Assembly: GCA_022826045.1 (NCBI GenBank)
Contig: JAJDVQ010000023.1
Span: 86,838 to 150,837, forward strand
Direction: 5' to 3'
Length of the DNA stretch: 64,000 nucleotides
From: Acidimicrobiia bacterium
GTDB taxonomy: Bacteria > Actinomycetota > Acidimicrobiia > Acidimicrobiales > Poriferisodalaceae
This document shows, piece by piece, positions 42,530-50,081 of this stretch (position 1 is its first letter; every line of letters begins with the position of its first letter). The notes beneath the pieces are model-generated. The model ran no database searches, had not been told where the DNA came from, and was given only the letters and a program-made list of their open reading frames with translations. The translations under genes and the position numbers were made by a program.

Positions 42530-42708
42530 GACGGGTAGCTGCGGTACTTTCGGTGGGCATGGCGCAGCGGATAGACCGCCGCCGCGCGCCGCGCGCGCTT
42601 CGGTCGCTGGCCGTCGCTTTGCTCGCGGCAGCGATGATCTCATGCGGCGGGGCTGCGCCCACCGGCGAGAGCGGTCAGTCAGTCTCGGTGCAGGCCGGGG
42701 CGGCGACG
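42530..42708. repeat. Direct repeat copy 2 (5' end of a lipoprotein gene)
   Basis: Partner of 41267-41449, with the same start point upstream of the ATG. The most conserved part is the signal-peptide and lipobox region. Divergence is by scattered substitutions plus small indels, so the duplication is not recent. Confidence 0.85.
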
Positions 42709-43988
42709 CGCGAACCCGCGGTCGCTGAACCTGGCAGCACCGGGTCTGCCCGTTCAGAAGCGGTTCCTGCGGGCACCGATGGGTCCGGTCTCGAAGACTG
42801 CGAGGATGTCGCCAAGATCACGGCCAGCATTCAGGGTCCGCTGCGCAGGACCCAGAACTACCCGTCGGGGCGGTGCTGGGATACGGCAGCCAATTCGACA
42901 CCTTCGGCGGCTATTGGCTTGACCGTGACAACGGCGGCACGATCATGGTGGGCTTCACCGACGAGGTCGAGATGCACGAGACGGCCCTGCTGGCTCTGCC
43001 GCCGTCGCCGGAGGACGGTCCCGCCGATGGCGACATGCGCCCGCTGGGGCAGCGCGACGATGTTGCCATCGAAGTGGTGCAGGTCACCTACGGCGAACGC
43101 GAACTGCTCTCCGCCCAGGATCAGATGAGCAGTGCCACTTGGAATCGCGATCTGGGCATCTACGGGTACGGCATCGATTCTCAGCGCAATCGGGTGAACG
43201 TGTTCTTGGAGAATCCTCCTCCCGGTGCGTTGGCTGAGATCGCCCGTTCGGTTCCGTCGTCGGTCGGCCTTGATGCAGTCTGCCTTGAGCTGACCATCAC
43301 CGAAGCACCTCCAGAAGGCCCGCTGCTGGTGCTGCCCGACCTGAGCAACCCCGACCCCGTCGTCACCTGCTGGGGTGTGCCACCCAAGCCGTACTCGGAA
43401 CTGATGGCTTGGCAGCCGATCGACGATGTCGATCACCCGGCGGTGGATGCGTTCCGAGAGGAGCTTGCCGCCCGCCAGACCGACCCGACGCCGCGTCCGC
43501 TGCCGCAAGGCGACTGGGCCGTCGTGCACATTGCTCCTGATCTGGTGCGCTTCGTGCTGGACGGAGGCGACTGGGAAGAAACAGCAGCAGTCCAGCGCCG
43601 CGGCGACCGCTGGCTGTGGGCGGGGGAGGGTTCGAGCCGGCGTTGTGAGCCCTATGTCGTGCTGCCGGAAGGACTCGGCCGTGTCGACGTGCATCTCGAT
43701 CCCGACAGTCTGCCCGGCCCCGACGACACCGAGATCACGCTGCTCGTCACCGAGCAGGGCTGCGCCAGCGGGCGCACCATGGGCGACGCGCTGCGAGGGC
43801 CGCAGGTAGTCGAGACCGACGAAGCGGTAGTGGTGGCGTTCGCGGTGGTGCCCGTTGTCGGCGGAGCGGACTGTCCCGACAATCCGCCGACCTCGGTGAC
43901 GATCACTCTGTCCGAACGGCTCGGCGACCGCGCAATCCAAGACGGCCTGTACTTCCCGCCCAAGACGGTCACCGTCGAAATGCGGTAG
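42559..43988 (+). pseudogene. Lipoprotein gene split by one frameshift
   Basis: Frame one from the ATG at 42559 gives a lipoprotein signal (LRSLAVALLAAAMISCGG) and mature sequence as far as ASIQGPLRR near 42849. The natural continuation, QDPELPVGAVLGYGSQFDTF, is in a different frame and runs cleanly to 43988 (about 375 residues). So one indel near 42845-42855 separates two good halves. The mature protein has Pro/Asp-rich beta-like sequence and no family I recognise. It could be a real pseudogene or a sequencing/assembly error; a separate downstream protein from the GTG at 42873 would lack a signal. Confidence 0.75.
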
Positions 43989-44195
43989 GTTCTTGCAACC
44001 CAGCGGCATGTCCATGGGCTCCGCGCGACGAAGTCGCCCAGAATCGGCATTCCGCGCGCGGATGCGTGGCAGTTTCATCAACGATGGCGGTGCTCTGGTC
44101 TGGTGCGCCGCTGGCGCCCGCCTGTGACAGACGGCGACATCCGACTTTCGGTGCCAGACGGACCGTCGCGCTTCCCCGGCAGTGTGTCTGGCAGA

Positions 44196-44792
44196 ATGGC
44201 GGCGGTGGAACTCACGGACATGTCCCGGCACGGCATGCCTATCGCTCCCGACGAGGGCGACATGCGGCTCCGCGAGGCGATGCTGTACGTCGCGGGCCGT
44301 CTCCGAGACGACCCAGGCGGACGCGGTGCTGTCAAGCTCAACAAGGTGCTGTGGTGGGCGGATTTCGAGAGCTTCCGCGAACGGCGACGTTCGGTGACTG
44401 GTGCCACGTACCAGAAGCTCCCCGAAGGTCCCGCACCTGTACGGCTGGTTCCGGCACGCGACGCGTTGATCGCGGAAGGTGCTGCTGCATTGCAGAAGCG
44501 AGATGTCGGCGCGCCCAATCCCGAGAACGTGCTCCATGCCCTGAGGACACCGCGCCCCGTCTTCGATACCGATGACTGCCGCTACCTCGACATGGCATGC
44601 ACCAAGTTCCGCGGCATGACGGGCAGCGAATGCAGCGAGTTCAGCCACAGGGTCAGCGTCGGCTGGCGTGCGGTCGAGATGACGCAGATCATCCCGTACG
44701 AGACGTCCATCATCAGCACCCGTCCGCTCACAGCGCAAGACCGCAAGCGCGGCTTGGCTATGGCCGCCGCGGCCGGGCTGCCTGCGGGGTGA
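44196..44792 (+). CDS. Panacea-domain (DUF4065) protein, predicted antitoxin
   Basis: 198 residues from the ATG at 44196. The Panacea pattern is present: MLYVAGRLRDDPG, AVKLNKVLWWADFESF, TGATYQKLPEGPAPV and the C-terminal MTQIIPYETSI. In the known PanAT systems Panacea domains are hyper-promiscuous antitoxins coupled to many unrelated toxins. The next gene overlaps by four bases (GTGA), as toxins usually do. The start is uncertain; in-frame ATGs at 44220, 44235 and 44262 also exist and none has a strong ribosome site. Confidence 0.8.
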   Translation: MAAVELTDMSRHGMPIAPDEGDMRLREAMLYVAGRLRDDPGGRGAVKLNKVLWWADFESFRERRRSVTGATYQKLPEGPAPVRLVPARDALIAEGAAALQKRDVGAPNPENVLHALRTPRPVFDTDDCRYLDMACTKFRGMTGSECSEFSHRVSVGWRAVEMTQIIPYETSIISTRPLTAQDRKRGLAMAAAAGLPAG

Positions 44793-45145
44793 CAGCTGAT
44801 CCCGTTGGTGCGTCCGTTGAGCGAACTGCCGAATTCAATCGCATGGTTGCTGCGGCATTCGGGCACACTCGCCCCGCTGACGGCTCGCGGCCTTCCCGAT
44901 CTGACTTCGAGGACCTGTTCTGGCCGCTGCTCGCCGTCGAACTGGCATTCGCGTGGCGCGAGAGCCATCCTGTCGACTCTCGCCACCCGGAGCTCAAGCA
45001 GATCATCACGGCACCAGTGGCGCTCTTCCCGCCAGCACACGTCATCTTCGTCGTCGGCGAGGACGCTGTCGCGGGTGAAGCATCGGTCAGCGCGGCCAGC
45101 ATCCAGTTCGATTGGGACTACCGCTGGGAATCCGACAGCGATTGA
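44789..45145 (+). CDS. Small unknown protein coupled to the Panacea gene, candidate toxin
   Basis: 118 residues starting at a GTG that overlaps the Panacea stop. Features: a helical N-terminus (SVERTAEFNRMVAAAFG), an aromatic-acidic core (FEDLFWPLLAVELAFAWRES), a hydrophobic strand (PPAHVIFVVGEDAV) and an acidic end (FDWDYRWESDSD). I recognise no family. Translational coupling to a Panacea gene is the only functional clue and makes it a candidate toxin or partner. No signal peptide or membrane helix. Confidence 0.65.
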   Translation: MTADPVGASVERTAEFNRMVAAAFGHTRPADGSRPSRSDFEDLFWPLLAVELAFAWRESHPVDSRHPELKQIITAPVALFPPAHVIFVVGEDAVAGEASVSAASIQFDWDYRWESDSD

Positions 45146-45265
45146 TCGGTCACAGCGGTCGCCTGCGCACCTCGCCGAGTGACAGAACGCGATAGGCTGT
45201 TCACGTCAGTCTGCAATCCCTGCCCACGCCAGTCGCATCCGCGACGCCAAGCAGGCCGGCGGCGG

Positions 45266-46480
45266 TTACAGGTCGAAGACGGTGCGGGCGTTGTCGCCGA
45301 CGAAGGCCCGCTGCCACTCGGCGGGGAACATGTCGACCAGCTCGTCGAGGTCGAGCACGTACTCAGGCGTGTGGTCGGCGTGGGGGAAGTCGCTGGCCCA
45401 CATGAATCGGTCGTGCCCGTAACGCTCCGCCAGCGCGGGAATGGAGCGCTCGTCGGGGTCGCACGAGATCCACACCTGCCGCATGAAGTACTCGCTGGGC
45501 TTCATCTGCAGCGGCACGCGGGTGCCGGTGTAGGTATGCCCGAACACCGCATCGATGCGGTCCAAGCAGTAGCCGAGCCAGCCGCCGCCCGACTCGAGCA
45601 CCAGCACCTTCAGCTCCGGAAAGCGCTCGAAGACGCCGTAGTCGAACAGCGACACGAACTGGTGGCGCACCCCATCCGATGCGGTCATCGAAGCCGTGAG
45701 GCGCAGTTCGCGCACGTGCTCCCACGTGCCCATGCGGGTGCCCTTGGTCCACTGCGGTTCGAACGTGGGGTGAATGGCGAATGGCACGCCCAAGTCCTGC
45801 GCTGCTTCGAACACCGGGTCGTGGTCTGCGTGGCCCAGCGGACGCGTCGAATGGGTGAACGGCGCCACGAAGCAGCCGCGCGCGCCATCAGCCACCGAGC
45901 GCCGCAGCTCCGCTGCCGCGGCAACCGGGTCGGTCATGGAGATGTGTGCGACGGGAATGAGCCGGTCAGAGTGATCTCGGCAGAACTCGCAGATCCAGCG
46001 GTTGTAGGCCCGCGTGTAGGCTTGGCTCAGCTCTGCGTCTTCGAGTTCGGCCTCCCACAGCAGCCCCATGGTCGGCAGCAGCACCGCGATGTCGAGGCCT
46101 TCGGCATCGAGCAGCTCGATCCGCTGGTGAGGGTCCATCGCCCCGTAGGGGATCTCGCCCACGTAGGTGCGATCCGGGTTGAACATGATGTCGGGCAGGT
46201 CGGGTGCGCCCATGGCGCCGAGCGTCGAGACCATGCCGGGACGGGCCAGCTTGCTCCGCTGGTTGTCGATCATGAGCACTTCGAGGCCGCGCTCAGGCTC
46301 GATCTCGATGCGCAGCGCCCGGTCCTTGTAGCGGTCCTCGAGGTACTCCTCCCACAGGTCGGGCGGCTCGAGAATGTGGCCATCGGCGTCCACGGCGCCG
46401 GCGTGCGCGATCTTGTGCACATCGTGCATGTGGCGCTGCCCGCCCTCGGCGGCGAGCTGTCGCTGAACGGTCGTGGTCAT
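45266..46480 (-). CDS. Amidohydrolase-2 family metal hydrolase/decarboxylase
   Basis: 404 residues of the amidohydrolase-2 (ACMSD-like) group. VDADGHILEPPDLWEEYL replaces the usual D-x-H-x-H start, so one metal His is not in its canonical place. Later motifs fit: FAIHPTFEPQW (His), VLVLESGGGWLGYCLDRI and MWASDFPHADH (Asp). Related proteins in actinobacteria are often encoded near acyl-CoA genes and annotated as predicted TIM-barrel hydrolases. GGGGGGAA upstream of the ATG at 46480 supports the start. It is divergent from the SDR at 46615. Substrate unknown. Confidence 0.85.
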   Translation of the reverse strand: MTTTVQRQLAAEGGQRHMHDVHKIAHAGAVDADGHILEPPDLWEEYLEDRYKDRALRIEIEPERGLEVLMIDNQRSKLARPGMVSTLGAMGAPDLPDIMFNPDRTYVGEIPYGAMDPHQRIELLDAEGLDIAVLLPTMGLLWEAELEDAELSQAYTRAYNRWICEFCRDHSDRLIPVAHISMTDPVAAAAELRRSVADGARGCFVAPFTHSTRPLGHADHDPVFEAAQDLGVPFAIHPTFEPQWTKGTRMGTWEHVRELRLTASMTASDGVRHQFVSLFDYGVFERFPELKVLVLESGGGWLGYCLDRIDAVFGHTYTGTRVPLQMKPSEYFMRQVWISCDPDERSIPALAERYGHDRFMWASDFPHADHTPEYVLDLDELVDMFPAEWQRAFVGDNARTVFDL

Positions 46481-46614
46481 GATTCCCCCCGTGAACCGTG
46501 GTGCCCATTCGGATTCTCTCACGTCGCGGGTTGGTGCGCCCGTTTCGGGGGCACGGCGGCGCCATATCGGCGACAATCGCGGCGTCTTATTCGACAGTAG
46601 GGGAGGACAGCACG

Positions 46615-47502
46615 ATGAGCGAGGGCAGCGGTGACTCCGGGGGACGGCTGGCCGGCAAGGCCGCGGTCATCACCGGCGGGGCCAGCGGCATGGGGCGGTC
46701 GACGGTTGAGCGGTTCCTGGCCGAGGGCGCCTCGGTCGTGATCGGCGACCTGAACGCCGACACGGGACGGGCGTTCATGGACGAGCTGACCGGCGCCGGA
46801 CTCGGCGACCGCGTCCGCTTCACCCGCACCGACGTGTCGGTGGAAGACGACGTGGCCGCGATGACTGAGCTGGCGGTCGATGCCTTCGGCCGGCTGGACG
46901 CGGTATTCAACAACGCGGGCATCGGCGGGGCATTCGGCCCGATCACCGAGCTCGACGTGGACGCTTGGGACGAAACGTTCGCCATCATGGTGCGTTCGGT
47001 AATGCTGGGCACGAAGCATGCGGCGCGGGTCATGATCCCGCAGGGCACCGGCGGCTCCATCATCAACACCGCATCGATCGCAGGCGTCGGCGGCGGCGCC
47101 GGACCGCAGGCGTACTCGGCGGCCAAGGCCGCGGTCATCAGCTTGGCGCAGACCACCGGACTGGAACTGGCGCCTCACCGCATTCGCGTCAACGCCATCT
47201 GCCCGGGCCTGATCTTCACGCCCCTGATGCACAGCGGCAACGAGGCTCAAGCCGAGGAGGTCATGTCCGAGATGCAGCCGTGGCCGGATCGGGGCGAGGG
47301 CACCGACATAGCGTCCATGGCGCTGTTCCTGGCGAGTGACGAAAGCAAGTTCGTGAGCGGTCAGCAACTCGTGGTCGACGGCGCCATGCTCGCCGCCGGC
47401 CCACGCATCCATGGCCGTATGCACAACACCCGGAACCTGCATCGCATGGCGGGCATGGCATACGGCACCACGGGCCAAGCCGCCACAGTCCGCCGCCTTT
47501 AA
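46615..47502 (+). CDS. Short-chain dehydrogenase/reductase
   Basis: 295 residues. Classical SDR motifs: AVITGGASGMGRSTVERF (cofactor loop), NNAGIGG, the catalytic SIINTASIAG Ser region and AYSAAKAAV (YxxxK), then NAICPGLIFTPL. An acidic residue after the second strand (VVIGDLNADTG) favours NAD. A 30-residue tail (RIHGRMHNTRNLHRM onward) extends past the usual end. AGGGGAGG precedes the ATG. Substrate not predictable. It is transcribed towards the acyl-CoA dehydrogenase. Confidence 0.9.
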   Translation: MSEGSGDSGGRLAGKAAVITGGASGMGRSTVERFLAEGASVVIGDLNADTGRAFMDELTGAGLGDRVRFTRTDVSVEDDVAAMTELAVDAFGRLDAVFNNAGIGGAFGPITELDVDAWDETFAIMVRSVMLGTKHAARVMIPQGTGGSIINTASIAGVGGGAGPQAYSAAKAAVISLAQTTGLELAPHRIRVNAICPGLIFTPLMHSGNEAQAEEVMSEMQPWPDRGEGTDIASMALFLASDESKFVSGQQLVVDGAMLAAGPRIHGRMHNTRNLHRMAGMAYGTTGQAATVRRL

Positions 47503-47687
47503 CCGCGCTGGGTGTCGCTGAGCTCGTCGTGAGCGGCGTCGATGGCCGCCAGCAAGCCGAGTGGCGTGGCCGAGCCCTGCGCGACATAGACCCGTGCCCT
47601 GCGCCCGATGCGCCCGATCGCCTCGTCGACGCCGAGCTGGACACCGGCACGATTGCCTTGGCGCGCGGAGGGGCGGTCTGAATTCAT
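47499..47687 (-). CDS. Small hypothetical protein
   Basis: 62 residues on the strand opposite its neighbours, touching the SDR stop codon. The sequence GVDEAIGRIGRRARVYVAQG then TPLGLLAAIDAAHDELSD looks helical and codon use is normal. GAAGGG lies nine bases before the ATG. No family recognised; could be a chance frame. Confidence 0.4.
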   Translation of the reverse strand: MNSDRPSARQGNRAGVQLGVDEAIGRIGRRARVYVAQGSATPLGLLAAIDAAHDELSDTQRG

Positions 47688-47841
47688 CTCGGCAGCCCTT
47701 CTCGGCAGTCTGTGGCCCGGCAGTCGACCGGTTGGCGAACTGTACGACGGCCCGGGATGGCGTCGCGGGCCATAGGCCTCACGTCACCGCTCTGCGCTCC
47801 GCTCCCGGATGGGCGGCATGTGCGGATGGCAAGATTCGGCC

Positions 47842-49050
47842 ATGAGCACTGCTGCGATCGATCTCGACGTCATGCCCCCATCGGAGCTGGCCGACGAACT
47901 CATGCCGGAGGTGGCCGACGCTGCGGTGGGAGCGGCAGACCAAGCGGTGGTGGACCGGGCGGCGTCGTGGGCCAGTTCGGCGGTCGCGCCGCATGCCGAG
48001 TCCTGGGAGCGCGAACGTCGCTTCGCTGCCGAGGCGTTTGCGAGCGCCGGCGACGAGCGGCTGTGCGGTCTGCTCGTGCCTGTTGCCGACGGCGGCTCGG
48101 GGCTGAGCCAGGTCGGGCTCGCACGGGTGCTCGAAGAGGTGGCCGCGGCCGACTTCGCCATCGCTTTCGTGCTCGTCTGTCACAACAATCTGGCGGGTGC
48201 GGTGAGCAGGCGTGCCCCTGCGGAGATGCGGGAGCGGGCGCTGGGGCCGTTGGTCTCCGGCGAGCAGCTCGGCGCTTTCCTGCTGACGGAGCCGGGTGTC
48301 GGCAGTGATGCCGCCAAGATCACCACCGCGGCGCGTCGGGACGGCGACGAGTGGGTCATCGACGGTCGCAAGGCGTGGGTCAGCAATGGCACAGCAGCCG
48401 ACGTGATGTCCGTGTACGCGCAGGCCGATCCCGCAGCCGGGCACCGGGGAATCATGACGTTCCTCGTCGACGGCAGCAGCGACGGCATCGAGCGGACCGA
48501 CGGCTACGAGCTCATCGGCGCCCACGGCATCGGCACCAACGAGGTGCGCTTCAACGAGTGCCGGGTGTCTGACGCTGATGTCATGGTGCCCCTCGGCGAG
48601 GGGTTCGTTGCCGCGATGGAAGGCATCGACATCGCTCGAGTGCTGGTAGCGGCCATGTGCTGCGGCATGATGCGTACCGGCCTCGCGACCGCCATCGACT
48701 ACGTCCGCAAGCGGCAGGCGTTCGGCGGCCGCATCGCCGACCTGCAGGGCGTGCGCTTCAAGCTGGCCGACGTGGCAACCGACTTAGAGGCTGCCCGTCT
48801 GCTCGCCTACCGGGCGGCGCTGGCGGTGGCCGAAGGCCGGCCCGCGGCAGTCCACGCAGCACACGCCAAGAAGTTCGCCACTCGCGTCGCCGAGCGAGGC
48901 CTCGCGGACTGCATGCAGGTGATGGGCGCCGTGGGCGGCCGGCGCGACCATCCTCTGCCCCGGCACCTTGCCGCCTCGCGCCTGACGCATTACGTCGACG
49001 GGGCCACTGAGATCCAGGACGTCGTGATCAGCAGGTCGCTGCTCGACTGA
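47842..49050 (+). CDS. Acyl-CoA dehydrogenase family protein
   Basis: 402 residues. Family motifs are clear: AFLLTEPGVGSDAAKITTAA (FAD/substrate), KAWVSNGTAAD, YVRKRQAFGGRIADLQGVRFKLADV and DGATEIQDVVISR. The last motif is normally YEGTxxIQ, whose Glu is the catalytic base in many members; here the aligned residue is Asp (YVDGATEIQ). The base may be moved to another position as in some subfamilies, or the chemistry may differ. It oxidises an acyl-CoA with electron transfer to ETF if typical. It is convergent with the LysR gene. Confidence 0.9.
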   Translation: MSTAAIDLDVMPPSELADELMPEVADAAVGAADQAVVDRAASWASSAVAPHAESWERERRFAAEAFASAGDERLCGLLVPVADGGSGLSQVGLARVLEEVAAADFAIAFVLVCHNNLAGAVSRRAPAEMRERALGPLVSGEQLGAFLLTEPGVGSDAAKITTAARRDGDEWVIDGRKAWVSNGTAADVMSVYAQADPAAGHRGIMTFLVDGSSDGIERTDGYELIGAHGIGTNEVRFNECRVSDADVMVPLGEGFVAAMEGIDIARVLVAAMCCGMMRTGLATAIDYVRKRQAFGGRIADLQGVRFKLADVATDLEAARLLAYRAALAVAEGRPAAVHAAHAKKFATRVAERGLADCMQVMGAVGGRRDHPLPRHLAASRLTHYVDGATEIQDVVISRSLLD

Positions 49051-49078
49051 GTCAGGCGGTCAGGCCGACCGGCCGGGC

Positions 49079-49987
49079 TCAGCTGTTGTTCGAATCGCCA
49101 AGCCAGTCGACGATGGCATTGGCGACCTGCCGTTCGGGTGCGTCGTCGTCGGTTTCGACTCGCGTGAGTGCCGACCACTCCAGGTCGAGTCCGGAACGAC
49201 CGCAGCGCACAGCGACGAGTCGCCCGGAGTCGAGCCACGGCGACATCGCCCACCGGCTGAGAATGGAGACTCCGAAGTCAGCAGCGATCATCTCGGCGAT
49301 GGCGCCGGTCTGCTCGAGCACGGTGATCGTTCGGGGTGACAGGCCCGCTGGGCGGACGAAGCGCTCGTACTCGAATCCAGGCGATGGCTGCCGGTTGTAG
49401 GTGAAGTAGTTCTCTTCGGCAATCGCCTCGGGCCCGATCCAGGTCCGGCCGGCAAGCCGATGCTCGGGGTGTGTGACCAGCACGAGTTCATCGGTGAACA
49501 GGTGGATTGCGTCACGCGCTCCCGGCGCCGGTCCCGGAGCGAGCACAAGGTCGGCCGTCCCGTCGGCGAGTCGCGGCACTGGCATGTCGCCCACGACGAC
49601 CAGTTCGAGCAGCAGTCCGTCCAGTCGGTCGCTGCACGCGGCCGCAAACGGCGCCAGCCAGTGGTAGCAGTCGTATGACCCGACGCCGATCCGGACCGTG
49701 GCCGTCGTCCCGCCGACGCTGCGCATGAAGTCCTGCTCAGCCCGTGCCAGATCCGGCATCGCACGATGAGCGGCTTGGCACAGCGCCAGCGCCGCAGGTG
49801 TGGGCTGCATGCCGCGAGATGGCCGGCGTTCGAACAGGCGTCCGCCGAGACGCCGCTCGGCTTCGGCCAATCGATGGCTGACTGCGGACTGGCTGACATG
49901 AAGTCGACCGGCCGCTGCGGTCACTGAACCGGTTTCCGAGACCGCCACGATGGTCTCGTAGTGATGCATCTCCAAGCACACAGACAT
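49079..49987 (-). CDS. LysR-family transcriptional regulator
   Basis: 302 residues from the ATG at 49987. The winged helix is evident: HYETIVAVSETGSVTAAAGRL, then HVSQSAVSHRLAEAERRLGG and LFERRPSRGMQPTPAA. The periplasmic-binding-like effector domain follows (VRIGVGSYDCYHWLAPF, ADLVLAPGPAPG). It is 94 bases downstream of the DMGDH-like gene on the same strand, so it probably regulates the Rieske/DMGDH operon in which it is the last gene. Effector unknown; an N-methylated amine or product is a fair guess. Confidence 0.9.
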   Translation of the reverse strand: MSVCLEMHHYETIVAVSETGSVTAAAGRLHVSQSAVSHRLAEAERRLGGRLFERRPSRGMQPTPAALALCQAAHRAMPDLARAEQDFMRSVGGTTATVRIGVGSYDCYHWLAPFAAACSDRLDGLLLELVVVGDMPVPRLADGTADLVLAPGPAPGARDAIHLFTDELVLVTHPEHRLAGRTWIGPEAIAEENYFTYNRQPSPGFEYERFVRPAGLSPRTITVLEQTGAIAEMIAADFGVSILSRWAMSPWLDSGRLVAVRCGRSGLDLEWSALTRVETDDDAPERQVANAIVDWLGDSNNS

Positions 49988-50081
49988 TGCTGCGAACCTA
50001 CCGGCCCGCAGCCAAGATATGAGCCGCGGCCGCGGATTGCATGAAGTGGACGCAACTGGGTACGGCTGCGTCTGACTGGGC

